Notes: generated by a model not told the origin, from the letters alone. Counted from the stretch's first letter, positions 7,190 to 14,393 are shown. The stretch: DNA of 17,620 nucleotides from an uncultured Lachnospiraceae bacterium (GCA_910577735.1 CAJTOO010000041.1:1-17620), one strand, 5' to 3'. A program made the numbers and translations.

Positions 7190-8461
7190 ATGAGTAAACT
7201 ACCATTTGTAACAAAGGAACAGGTCGAAGAGATTGTGAAGACCTATCCGACACCTTTTCATATTTACGACGAGCGGGGATTGCGGCAGAATGCAAAGGCA
7301 GTGCAGGAAGCTTTTGCATGGAATAAGGGATTCAAAGAATATTTTGCAGTGAAGGCATGCCCGAATCCGTTCTTAATCCAGATATTGCATGAGTATGGGG
7401 CAGGGTGTGATTGTTCTTCAATGACGGAACTGATGATCAGCGATGCACTGGGAATAAACGGTAATGATATCATGTTTTCTTCCAACGAAACACCAGCTCA
7501 GGAATATGAATACTGCGCGAAATTGGGAGGCACTATCAATCTGGATGATATTACACATATCGAGTTTGTGGAGCATATTCTGGGTAAACTCCCGGAGAAG
7601 ATGAGCTGCCGTTACAATCCGGGCGGCGTGTTCCAGATGAGCAATGGTATCATGGACAATCCGGGAGATTCTAAATATGGCTTTACCACAGAGCAGCTTT
7701 TCGAGGGATATCGTATCCTGAAAGAAAAAGGGGTGAAGCATTTTGGCCTGCATGCTTTCCTGGCCAGCAATACGGTTACAAATGAGTATTATCCGCAGCT
7801 TGCCAGACAGCTTTTCGAGGTGGCAGTACAGGTTAAGGAGAAAGTGGGTGTGCAGATAGAATTTATTAACCTTTCCGGCGGTGTGGGAATCCCTTATGAG
7901 CCCGGTCAGACAGCCAATGATATCCGGGTGATCGGAGAGGGTGTACACAAGGTCTTCGATGAGGTACTTGTGCCTGCAGGAATGGGCGAGACGGCAATTT
8001 ATACGGAGATGGGCCGATTTATGACAGGGCCTTATGGTGCTCTGGTAACGCAGGCGATTCATGAGAAACATACGCACAAAGAGTATATTGGTGTAGATGC
8101 CTGTGCAGTGAACCTGATGCGTCCCGCTATGTATGGGGCTTATCATCATATTACCGTACTTGGCAAAGAGGACATGTCCTGTGACCATATCTATGATGTG
8201 GTTGGCTCTTTATGTGAAAATAATGATAAGTTTGCCATTGACAGAAAACTGCCGCAGATTGATAAGGGAGATTATCTGGTCATCCATGATACAGGAGCGC
8301 ATGGCTATGCCATGGGATATAATTACAATGGCAAGCTGAAATCCGCAGAACTTCTGCTTAAGGAAGATGGCAGCGTAGAGCTGATCAGACGGGCTGAGAC
8401 GCCGCAGGATTATTTTGCTACCTTTGATGGGTTTGAAATTTATAAAAAGATGGGGTTTTAG
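7190..8461 (+). CDS. lysA: Diaminopimelate decarboxylase (PLP-dependent, fold type III)
   Basis: LysA decarboxylates meso-diaminopimelate to L-lysine. The 423-residue protein shows the PLP lysine K55 in YFAVKACPNP, the glycine-rich phosphate site LSGGVGI (228-234), EMGRF (273-277), the Cys-containing SLCENND segment (C342) matching the family's catalytic CExxD region, and the C-terminal GAHGYAMGYNYNG. GAGAGGAGA (7172-7180) precedes ATG 7190 by nine bases. The family includes ornithine/arginine and carboxynorspermidine decarboxylases, and the N-terminal region is somewhat divergent, so substrate identity is not certain. No other lysine gene or lysine riboswitch is seen. Confidence 0.85.
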   Translation: MSKLPFVTKEQVEEIVKTYPTPFHIYDERGLRQNAKAVQEAFAWNKGFKEYFAVKACPNPFLIQILHEYGAGCDCSSMTELMISDALGINGNDIMFSSNETPAQEYEYCAKLGGTINLDDITHIEFVEHILGKLPEKMSCRYNPGGVFQMSNGIMDNPGDSKYGFTTEQLFEGYRILKEKGVKHFGLHAFLASNTVTNEYYPQLARQLFEVAVQVKEKVGVQIEFINLSGGVGIPYEPGQTANDIRVIGEGVHKVFDEVLVPAGMGETAIYTEMGRFMTGPYGALVTQAIHEKHTHKEYIGVDACAVNLMRPAMYGAYHHITVLGKEDMSCDHIYDVVGSLCENNDKFAIDRKLPQIDKGDYLVIHDTGAHGYAMGYNYNGKLKSAELLLKEDGSVELIRRAETPQDYFATFDGFEIYKKMGF

Positions 8462-8517
8462 AATTTATATCATAAGATATTTAATTAGAAATTATGGATA
8501 GAATTTGCCGAAAAACC

Positions 8518-8546
8518 TTGCCAACGACCAACAGTTATGGTAATAT
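8518..8546 (+). promoter_or_regulatory. Promoter of tRNA-Leu
   Basis: TTGCCA (8518-8523) and TAATAT (8541-8546) are separated by 17 bases. The predicted start near 8553 is about 14 bases before the mature tRNA 5' end. The promoter lies within the inverted repeat described at 8521-8562. Confidence 0.65.
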
Positions 8547-8562
8547 ATAACTCGGTTGTTGG
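8521..8562. repeat. Long interrupted inverted repeat over the tRNA promoter
   Basis: CCAACGACC (8521-8529) pairs with GGTTGTTGG (8554-8562) with one mismatch, and inside it AGTTAT (8533-8538) pairs perfectly with ATAACT (8547-8552). The -10 box lies in the central loop. It could be an operator, or a hairpin that ends lysA transcripts, although no T run follows. Confidence 0.6.
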
Positions 8563-8566
8563 AAAT

Positions 8567-8649
8567 GCTGGTGTGTCGGAATGGCAGACGAGGCAGACTC
8601 AAAATCTGTTGTGGGCAACCACGTGTGGGTTCAAGTCCCACCACCAGCA
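8567..8649 (+). tRNA. tRNA-Leu (anticodon CAA)
   Basis: Acceptor arms GCTGGTG (8567-8573) and CACCAGC (8642-8648) pair perfectly, and the discriminator is A8649. The anticodon stem GCAGA/TCTGT encloses the loop CTCAAAA, giving anticodon CAA, which reads UUG. The GGTTCAAGTCC T-arm and a long variable arm (around TTGTGGGCAACCACG), typical of class II tRNALeu, are visible. CCA is not encoded; the next bases are CTG. Confidence 0.95.
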
Positions 8650-8665
8650 CTGATTAAAAGCTTAG

Positions 8666-8703
8666 AATTCTGATAAAATGCGGATTTTGAGAATTTTGTT
8701 TTT
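8666..8703 (+). terminator. Likely terminator of tRNA-Leu
   Basis: AATTCT (8666-8671) pairs with AGAATT (8690-8695) and, inside it, AAAAT pairs with ATTTT around a GCGG loop; TTG-TTTTT follows. The stem is AU-rich with a small internal loop, so it is moderately supported. Confidence 0.6.
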
Positions 8704-8722
8704 ACGGGTTCCAATCTCACTG

Positions 8723-8914
8723 CTATATTTTTCGTGATTTTCTTTTAAACACGTCTATAATATCTATAATCAATCCTATATCTTCTAAATATAATAAATG
8801 ATATAAAATTATGAAACTTACAATCCCGCAAATTGAAAATAGAATAGTAAGCCGCTTAATTTCCCTCAGTTTTGATATGTGAAGATTGCCATAGTTAAAG
8901 TAGTGTGGTATACA
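8723..8914 (-). pseudogene. Remnant of a small membrane-protein gene, no start codon
   Basis: Read on the minus strand, 63 codons stay open from 8914 to a TAG at 8723-8725. The product looks like protein: a basic amphipathic lead (HISKLREIKRL), a hydrophobic span (TILFSICGIVSFIILYHLL) and a basic tail (DVFKRKSRKI). There is no ATG, GTG or TTG before the membrane span and a stop lies directly upstream, so the 5' part is missing or shifted. I recognise no family. A chance open frame in AT-rich DNA is the alternative. Confidence 0.35.
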
Positions 8915-8958
8915 TTATAAAATTCAGCAGAAATAAACAATATATGAGATGAATTCGT

Positions 8959-9084
8959 ATGAAAAAACATTTCTTGTTTTTGATAGCTTTGCTTTTTTTA
9001 TTATCTGGATGTTCTCAAAATAAATCCGAAGAAATTAGTGTGAACAATCCCTATGATGTTTTATACGGAAGCGAATTAAAGTAG
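8959..9084 (+). pseudogene. Short lipoprotein gene or 5' remnant of one
   Basis: A 41-codon frame begins with a typical bacterial lipoprotein signal: MKK, a hydrophobic core FLFLIALLFLL, and the lipobox LSGC with the lipidated Cys at residue 18. Only 23 residues follow it (ending PYDVLYGSELK) before TAG. The ribosome binding site is poor (GAGATG). The signal sequence is convincing, but the mature part is very short and no further frame continues it cleanly. It is probably a truncated gene, although a small genuine lipoprotein cannot be excluded. Confidence 0.5.
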
Positions 9085-9310
9085 TTATGTTTTCATTATA
9101 AAAATTACAATATTAGTTTTCTGCTGCACAGACTAATACACCAAACCCCTCTTCAATGGTTAAATATTTCCAAGAACGAAGAAAGCCGCCCCAGGATATT
9201 CATCCTTATATTGATATGATAGTGGTTTCCATGAAGTTGGTGATTTAATAAAATTTTGATTCTCGAGCAGTATCCATTCAGAGATTGATATTGAAGTCTG
9301 GTAAGAAAAG
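9085..9310 (+). other. Non-coding stretch with decayed coding traces
   Basis: No intact gene is seen here. One frame from 9215 to 9304 reads like protein (DSGFHEVGDLIKF, then SSSIHSEIDIEVW) but is interrupted by a TGA at 9257-9259 and has no start, so it is likely the tail of a dead gene. Together with the fragments at 8723-8914 and 8959-9084 it makes the 3' side of tRNA-Leu look like a region of gene loss. Confidence 0.35.
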
Positions 9311-9319
9311 TGGTATATT
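9291..9319 (+). promoter_or_regulatory. Predicted promoter of the DUF4234 gene
   Basis: TTGAAG (9291-9296) and TATATT (9314-9319) with a 17-base spacer lie about 45 bases before the start codon. The match is moderate; an overlapping TTGATA (9285-9290) gives a worse spacing. Confidence 0.45.
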
Positions 9320-9362
9320 ATATCTGGTTAAAATATGATTACATAATGAAGGAGGAATTGCT

Positions 9363-9704
9363 ATGAGAACAGTGGAGGAGAGAAATATTGCCGTGTGTAT
9401 TATTCTGTCATTGGTGACCTGCGGAATCTACGGATTATACTGGTTTGTGTGTTTGACAGAGGATACGAATGCAGCAGCAAACGAGGAAGGAACATCTGGC
9501 GTGATGGCCCTTGTGTTTACCCTGATTACCTGTGGAATTTATGGTCTTTACTGGGCTTATAAATGCGGTGAAAAGCTGGATAAGGCTAAAACAGACAGAG
9601 GTATGTCGGCTTCCAACGGGGGTGTTCTCTATCTGATTCTTTACATCTTTGGCGGAATTATTGCTTATGCACTGATTCAAAACGAACTGAATAAGCTTGC
9701 ATAA
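9363..9704 (+). CDS. DUF4234 small membrane protein
   Basis: The 113-residue protein matches the pattern of the DUF4234 family, whose function is unknown. It has three hydrophobic segments (about 9-29, 46-67 and 87-109). The first two each contain a TCGIYGLYW motif, an internal duplication typical of this family. A short polar loop (TEDTNAAANEEGTSG) separates them. An excellent ribosome binding site AAGGAGGA (9349-9356) lies six bases before ATG 9363. It stands alone, between decayed sequence and a structured leader, with no partner to suggest a role. Confidence 0.85.
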   Translation: MRTVEERNIAVCIILSLVTCGIYGLYWFVCLTEDTNAAANEEGTSGVMALVFTLITCGIYGLYWAYKCGEKLDKAKTDRGMSASNGGVLYLILYIFGGIIAYALIQNELNKLA

Positions 9705-9782
9705 TAAAAGATAAAATATAATAAAATCGGTAGGAAATTACCTGTAGAATACTCTGTGAGAAGAGGAAAGAGAGGAATTTTT

Positions 9783-10057
9783 TTGTTAAGCATTGTGCGT
9801 GTGGAGAAAGCCAACTAAATAGTTGACAGGAAGAGCGGCTCTTGTGTCGGGATAAAGGCTGGGAGTCTGCCCTTTTGTCAGTGCATTGCCACTGCCAATC
9901 CGCCTTATATGCTTACAATCAATATGGATCATTGTATCCTGATGTTTGATTTATCGGAAGATGTGAAATAACGGTTTCCCTGACAGGAGTGTCGTCATTT
10001 CACAAAATTATCAAGCCATGAAGCATGGAACCGTTTGGCAGTGCTCATGGCTTTTTT
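9783..10057 (+). ncRNA. Candidate structured RNA or riboswitch-like leader before the MutS2-like gene
   Basis: This stretch has no gene but is dense in helices. An outer stem joins TTGTTAAGCAT (9783-9793) to ATGCTTACAA (9909-9918), 10 pairs with one bulge. It closes a multiloop with four hairpins: CAACT/AGTTG (9812-9825), GACA..AAGAG/CTCTT.TGTC (9825-9848), AAAGGC/GCCCTTT (9854-9875) and CAGTG/CACTG (9879-9894). Downstream, GTGAAAT/ATTTCAC (9963-10003) encloses GACA/TGTC, and the last element is an intrinsic terminator. ACGGTTTCC (9971-9979) can also pair with GGAACCGT (10027-10034) in the terminator loop. I cannot match it to a riboswitch class I know: no T-box core, and no cobalamin, SAM, TPP, FMN, lysine or c-di-GMP signature. 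It may be a regulatory leader of the following gene or a separate small RNA. Confidence 0.5.
10013..10057 (+). terminator. Intrinsic terminator ahead of the MutS2-like gene
   Basis: AAGCCATG (10013-10020) pairs with CATGGCTT (10046-10053), and AGCA (10022-10025) extends the stem with TGCT (10042-10045) past a single bulged A. A run of T (10052-10057) follows. It ends only 38 bases before the start codon at 10095, so transcripts of the gene must read through it or start after it. Confidence 0.8.
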
Positions 10058-10094
10058 GTTGTATAGAGAGAGGAAAAGAGGGAGAAAATCAAAC

Positions 10095-12011
10095 ATGAAA
10101 CGGATAGAAATGATGACAGATTTTTATAAAATAAAAGAAATGTGGATGGAACAGACAGTCACAGAAGATGCGAAAGACAGAATCAGGGGTGTATCGGTGT
10201 GCTTATCAGAGTTGGAGCTGCGTAAACAGCTCAGAGATACCACAGAGAGTAAGAAGATGATAGAGAAACTTGGGACACCGCCGCTGCAGAATGTGGAGGA
10301 GGCCAAGGAAATTTTATCTGCTGCTAAAAAGGGCAGCTGTCTGACACCGTATCAATTGGAGCGGGTGGAAAAGGTGTTGGTGGCGGTCAGACGATTAAAG
10401 GATTATCTGGCCCGGGGGAAGGTATATGAAAACTCCCTGAGTTATTATGAGGAGAATCTGGATTCCCTGGATGAACTGCGGGAAGAGATCAGCAGACAGA
10501 TCAGAGGCGGCGAAGTGGATGATTATGCCTCTAAAGAGTTACAGACCATCAGGGCGCAGATTGTAAAATGTGATGAGCAGATGAAACAGAAGGCAGAGCA
10601 GGTGATAAGGACACATAAACAGTATATGGCAGATAGCTATTATACGTTTAGAAACGGCAGGGTATGTGTGCCGGTAAAAAAGGAGTACAGACTGAAGGTT
10701 GCAGGCGTGGTGATAGACAGGTCATCTACAGGAAGCACCCTTTTCATGGAGCCGGCAAGCGCTGCCAAGTATTATGAGGAACTTCAACTGTGCAAAATCA
10801 GTGAGGAAAACGAGATTTACCGTATTTTGTATACGCTGACGGCAATGGTTTCGGAGTCTGCAGACATCTTGCATGAGAATATCAGGACAATGGAGAAACT
10901 GGACTTTATATTAGCAAAGGGAAAACTCAGCATTGCCATGGAGGCAGTAGAGCCGTCCATCAATACAGAGCGCCGGATCAGGTTGAAAGATGCCAGAAAC
11001 CCGGTAATGGATAAAGCGGTAAATGTGCCTCTGCAATTTGATATGGGCGGGGAGATTCGGGGAATCATTATAACCGGTCCCAATACAGGCGGAAAGACTG
11101 TGGCCATTAAAACCGTCATGCTCAATTGTATGATGGCTCAGTGTGGACTTCATGTAACATGCGGGGAGGCAGACATCTGTATGAATGGCGCTTATCTGTG
11201 TGATATTGGGGATGGGCAGAATATTGAGGAGAATTTATCTACTTTTTCCGCACATATTAAGAATGTGCTGGAAATATTGACCCAGGTAAACCGGGAAAGC
11301 TTTGTGATCATGGATGAGCTGGGTTCCGGGACAGATCCGGCTGAGGGGATGGGGATTGCCGTTGCTATACTGGAAGAACTGCGAAAGAGCGGCTGCCTGT
11401 TCCTGATCACCACGCATTATCCTGAGATGAAGGAGTATGCGGAGAAAACAGAAAATATTATCAATGCCCGCATGACATTTGATAAAGAAACATTGCAGCC
11501 CACATATCAGATGGTGATTGGAGAAGCGGGGGAGAGCTGTGCCTTCTATATAGCTGACAGGCTTGGTATGCCCAGGGAAATGCTGCAGACGGCTATCCGT
11601 GCGGCATATGGAGAAGGTGCCGTTGGAAATTTCCGTTTCCGAGAGCAGGAATCCGGGAAGGAAAAGCAGACAGGAAGCAGGGTCATAAAAGCCGGGAACA
11701 AAAAGCAGGGCAGCAAACTTACGGATCAATATCACATGGGGGACAGCGTCATGGTATATCCGGATAAAAAGATTGGGATCGTGTGCAAGCCCATCAATGA
11801 AAAGGGTGTCTTGAGAGTACAGATGCCGGGTAAAAAAATCTGGATCAATCACAAGCGGGTGAAACTGCATGTGGCGGCGCAGGAACTGTACCCGGAAGAC
11901 TATGATTTCTCCATTCTGTTTGAAACGGTTGAAAATCGAAAAATCAGGCATGAGATGGAGCGGAAATTGACGGATAAAATGATTTACATGGAAGAGGCGT
12001 CAGAGGATTGA
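10095..12011 (+). CDS. MutS2-like ATPase lacking the Smr domain
   Basis: The 638-residue protein has the MutS2 layout: a helical core/clamp region (about 1-300) containing GRVCVPVKKEYR and SSTGSTLFMEP motifs, then a MutS ATPase with Walker A GPNTGGKT (328-335), Walker B FVIMDELGSGTDPAEG with D407/E408, and the helical FYIADRLGMP segment. After a short charged linker, a KOW-like beta segment (GDSVMVYPDKKIGIV and on) is present, but the protein ends soon after it without the C-terminal Smr nuclease domain. Full MutS2 is about 780 residues. MutS2 acts in recombination control and, in Bacillus subtilis, in splitting collided ribosomes; this shorter form may keep the ATPase role only. Start at ATG 10095 with GGGAG (10080-10084) is preferred; a TTG at 10035 would begin inside the terminator hairpin. 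Confidence 0.85.
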   Translation: MKRIEMMTDFYKIKEMWMEQTVTEDAKDRIRGVSVCLSELELRKQLRDTTESKKMIEKLGTPPLQNVEEAKEILSAAKKGSCLTPYQLERVEKVLVAVRRLKDYLARGKVYENSLSYYEENLDSLDELREEISRQIRGGEVDDYASKELQTIRAQIVKCDEQMKQKAEQVIRTHKQYMADSYYTFRNGRVCVPVKKEYRLKVAGVVIDRSSTGSTLFMEPASAAKYYEELQLCKISEENEIYRILYTLTAMVSESADILHENIRTMEKLDFILAKGKLSIAMEAVEPSINTERRIRLKDARNPVMDKAVNVPLQFDMGGEIRGIIITGPNTGGKTVAIKTVMLNCMMAQCGLHVTCGEADICMNGAYLCDIGDGQNIEENLSTFSAHIKNVLEILTQVNRESFVIMDELGSGTDPAEGMGIAVAILEELRKSGCLFLITTHYPEMKEYAEKTENIINARMTFDKETLQPTYQMVIGEAGESCAFYIADRLGMPREMLQTAIRAAYGEGAVGNFRFREQESGKEKQTGSRVIKAGNKKQGSKLTDQYHMGDSVMVYPDKKIGIVCKPINEKGVLRVQMPGKKIWINHKRVKLHVAAQELYPEDYDFSILFETVENRKIRHEMERKLTDKMIYMEEASED

Positions 12012-12073
12012 TCTTGCGGGACAGGGTAAATCGGCAGGCAATTATGTGTACAAATTAACGCAGACTTACTGAC

Positions 12074-12102
12074 TTGACAAAGTATTTCAAAGATACTATA
12101 AT
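12074..12102 (+). promoter_or_regulatory. Consensus sigma-A promoter with palindrome in the spacer
   Basis: TTGACA (12074-12079) and TATAAT (12097-12102) are both perfect and separated by exactly 17 bases. The spacer carries the imperfect 17-base palindrome AGTATTTCAAAGATACT (12081-12097; arms AGTAT and ATACT), which overlaps the first base of the -10 box, where a bound protein would repress. It drives the DUF2871 gene, whose start codon lies about 100 bases beyond the predicted transcription start. Confidence 0.85.
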
Positions 12103-12208
12103 GACCCAAATGTTTGTGGGTAAGTTTGCGGTGAGCCTGCTTTTTGGAACCTGTGCTTATGGGCGGACAGGGCTGGGCGGTGTATGATAAGGAGAGAGGA
12201 GAACTAAG

Positions 12209-12631
12209 ATGAAAAAGATGTTAAATACTGCGATGGTTTATTTTATTCTGGCGATTGCAGCAGGGGTATTTTATCGGGAATTTACCAAATGGCATGGGTA
12301 TACGGGAAGAACCGTTCTGGGATATGTACATACACATTTGTTCGTCTTTGGAATGATGCTGTTTCTGATTGTTACCCTGTTTTGTAGGCAGGAGAAATCT
12401 TTATTACAGAATAAAGTATTTAAGTGCTTTTACATACTATACAATATATCCCTGCCCTTTATGGCATGCATTATGTTAACCAGAGGAATTTTACAGGTTC
12501 AGAACGTGAATCTGACAAAAGCTGTTAACGCTATGATATCCGGTTTTGCCGGCATTTCCCATATTCTGCTTACTATATCTCTGGGACTGTTCTTTGGGGC
12601 ATTGCAGAAAAGTCTTGCGGCAGATGATTAG
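12209..12631 (+). CDS. DUF2871 four-helix membrane protein
   Basis: The 140-residue protein matches DUF2871-type proteins of unknown function. Four hydrophobic segments are visible (about 6-23, 40-60, 73-92 and 108-132). Histidines lie at or in them: HTHLFVFGM near 41-49 and GISHILL near 115-121, plus WHGY near 28. Intramembrane histidines in such small proteins suggest heme or metal binding, which is inference. AGGAG (12197-12201) lies seven bases before ATG 12209. The long leader (about 12109-12208) may hold extra control. It opens a locus that ends in a Crp/Fnr regulator and iron-sulfur genes, consistent with a redox or nitrosative-stress role. Confidence 0.8.
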   Translation: MKKMLNTAMVYFILAIAAGVFYREFTKWHGYTGRTVLGYVHTHLFVFGMMLFLIVTLFCRQEKSLLQNKVFKCFYILYNISLPFMACIMLTRGILQVQNVNLTKAVNAMISGFAGISHILLTISLGLFFGALQKSLAADD

Positions 12632-12698
12632 ACAGGGCGCAGCAGGTAAGGAAGGCGTCGGCATAGAATGGGTTTACGGGTTTAAAAGACCGGAAAAT

Positions 12699-12712
12699 GC
12701 GTATAATAACGC
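12699..12712 (+). promoter_or_regulatory. -10 box within an inverted repeat, before the TIM-barrel gene
   Basis: TATAAT (12702-12707) sits inside GCGT-ATAATA-ACGC (12699-12712). No acceptable -35 box lies at 16-18 bases, so the promoter may need an activator. It lies about 40 bases before ATG 12747. Confidence 0.4.
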
Positions 12713-12746
12713 CATATGACTTTTAGTGCAAAGGGAGGATGGAGGT

Positions 12747-13667
12747 ATGGTAAAACGGATTTTGGATTGTAAGTCTTCTGATCTGGCGGGCTATCAGGCG
12801 AGAGAGATGTTAGAGTCTATGGCAGCCAGTGAGGGCCGTGTGCTGATGGGAGAGTGTATCGGCGTCACCCAGCCGCTTTTGACGGATATTACCAATGCGG
12901 AGGTGGTAGCATCCATGGGAGCCGACATACTGCTGCTCAATATGTTTGATGTGCAAGAGCCTGTCATACAGGCGCTGCCTGCGGTGGAAAAAGCAGATAC
13001 GGTGCGGGAAATCAAACGATTGACCGGAAGGATGGTAGCTGTCAATCTGGAGCCGGTGACGGATGGCGGGCAGGAGCACGATGAACTCTGGCGGATGACA
13101 GAGGGCAGACGTGCCACGGCTGAAAATGCTCTTCGGGCCTCCGAAATGGGTGTGGATATGATACTTCTGACAGGAAATCCGGGCAATGGTATCAGTAATC
13201 GGGCCATTATTGACTCTTTGAGGAAGATTAAAAATGCTGTGAGAGACAGGGTAATCTTGGCGGCGGGCAAGATGCATGCAGCAGGCGTGCTGACAGAGGC
13301 GGCGAAGGATATTATTTCCAAAGAAGATATCCGCGCATTCAGGGAAGCCGGGGCAGATGTGATATTGCTGCCGGCACCGGGAACGGTTCCCGGCATTACC
13401 ATGGAGTATGTCAGGGAGTTGGTAGGCTATGCCCACAGTCTGGGCGCTTTGACAATCACTGCCATTGGCACTTCACAAGAGGGCAGTGACAAAGATACCA
13501 TCAGGCAGATTGCGCTCTGGTGTAAGATGACGGGAACCGATATCCATCACATTGGAGATTCCGGTTATGTGGGGATGGCCCTGCCTGAGAATATTATGAC
13601 CTATTCCATTGCCATCCGCGGCATCAGACATACTTATCACAGGATGGCGCAGTCGATTAATCGGTAG
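12747..13667 (+). CDS. Uncharacterised TIM-barrel protein (DUF7916-like)
   Basis: The 306-residue protein alternates beta-strand and helix like a TIM barrel. Strand-end motifs include ADILLLNMFD (59-68), VAVNLEP (97-103), DMILLTGNPGNGIS (137-150), VILAAGKMHAAG (169-180), ADVILLPAPGTVPG (203-216) and TDIHHIGDSGYVGM (264-277). Late glycine-rich motifs suggest binding of a phosphorylated ligand. I believe it belongs to a family named DUF7916, sometimes mislabelled haloacid dehalogenase-like hydrolase; no activity is assigned here. The start at 12747 is chosen for AAGGGAGG (12731-12738) eight bases upstream; an in-frame GTG at 12726 precedes that site. The Crp/Fnr gene follows 51 bases after the stop, so the two are probably cotranscribed. 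Confidence 0.7.
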   Translation: MVKRILDCKSSDLAGYQAREMLESMAASEGRVLMGECIGVTQPLLTDITNAEVVASMGADILLLNMFDVQEPVIQALPAVEKADTVREIKRLTGRMVAVNLEPVTDGGQEHDELWRMTEGRRATAENALRASEMGVDMILLTGNPGNGISNRAIIDSLRKIKNAVRDRVILAAGKMHAAGVLTEAAKDIISKEDIRAFREAGADVILLPAPGTVPGITMEYVRELVGYAHSLGALTITAIGTSQEGSDKDTIRQIALWCKMTGTDIHHIGDSGYVGMALPENIMTYSIAIRGIRHTYHRMAQSINR

Positions 13668-13718
13668 ATGCATTTGGTCATGGCAGGAGATGACGGGAAT
13701 GAGATTAGGGGGCGCGGC

Positions 13719-14393
13719 ATGTCAGAAATGGTATTGGAAGCAGTATATAAAGAATTTTTTCCTTTTTGGGAAAAGATATCAGCCAGGGACAGGGATGTGA
13801 TCTGTCAGAATTCTCATTGCGTGACTTACCCTAAAGGCAAGAATATTCATGATGGCAGTGAATGTTCCGGTGTGATTCTTGTTCGGTCAGGGAGTCTTCG
13901 GCTTTATTTGATGTCAGATGAGGGAAAGGATATCACCCTTTACCGTCTCCACAAAGGGGATATGTGTATGCTGTCGGCCTCCTGCGTGATAAAGGCCATC
14001 ACATTTGATGTGTTTATAGATGCGGAGGAGGACAGTACGTGCTGTGTGATCGGCGGACCTGCTTTTGCAGCAGTGTCGGAGCGAAACCCGGAGGTCCGGA
14101 TATTCGCGTTGGAAACTGCGGTGAACCGCTTTTCGGATGTGATGTGGGTGATGCAGCAGATTCTTTTCATGAGCATGGATAAGAGGCTGGCGATTTTTCT
14201 TTACGATGAATCGGTGCGGACCGGTTCTGATATGATTGCATTGACACACGGGCAGATTGCACGGTATATGGGATCTGCCCGTGAGGTGGTATCCAGAATG
14301 TTAAAATATTTTGCCAGTGAGGGAATTGTGGAAGTCTCAAGAGGCGGTGTCACGATTCTGGACAGGGAAGGTCTGCGCAGATTGACCTTGTAA
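13719..14393 (+). CDS. Crp/Fnr-family transcriptional regulator
   Basis: The 224-residue protein has an N-terminal effector-binding jelly roll (about 15-125), a dimerisation helix (about 128-160) and a C-terminal winged helix with a helix-turn-helix around 176-197 (THGQIARYMGSAREVVSR). The recognition helix REVVSR aligns with CRP's RETVGR, keeping Arg, Glu and the second Arg that read TGTGA. The N-terminal domain has many cysteines (C29, C34, C49, C83, C89, C108, C109), including the CMLSASC motif seen in a clostridial subgroup, so redox, iron-sulfur or heme sensing is more likely than cAMP. ATG 13719 is chosen for AGGGGG (13707-13712); the frame runs back to an ATG at 13668 directly after the upstream stop, but that start lacks a site. 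The ferredoxin operon converges on its 3' end. Confidence 0.88.
   Translation: MSEMVLEAVYKEFFPFWEKISARDRDVICQNSHCVTYPKGKNIHDGSECSGVILVRSGSLRLYLMSDEGKDITLYRLHKGDMCMLSASCVIKAITFDVFIDAEEDSTCCVIGGPAFAAVSERNPEVRIFALETAVNRFSDVMWVMQQILFMSMDKRLAIFLYDESVRTGSDMIALTHGQIARYMGSAREVVSRMLKYFASEGIVEVSRGGVTILDREGLRRLTL

Noticed and set aside
9156..9248. A 30-codon frame starting ATG 9156
   Set aside because: No ribosome binding site, no recognisable motif, and it lies in a decayed region.
9783..9918. Cobalamin riboswitch, because GCCACTG occurs near 9888
   Set aside because: The other conserved blocks (GGTG-AAA-TCC and the CCCGC-ACTG core) are absent and no B12 gene follows.
10022..10045. T-box riboswitch signal, because TGGAACC in the terminator loop equals the T-box bulge and is flanked by AGCA/TGCT
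   Set aside because: The AGGG before and GCG after the bulge are missing, no Stem I features are evident, and the gene is not an aminoacyl-tRNA or amino-acid gene.
10035..10094. Upstream TTG start for the MutS2-like protein
   Set aside because: It would begin in the loop of an intrinsic terminator and adds residues that do not resemble the family; ATG 10095 has a ribosome binding site.
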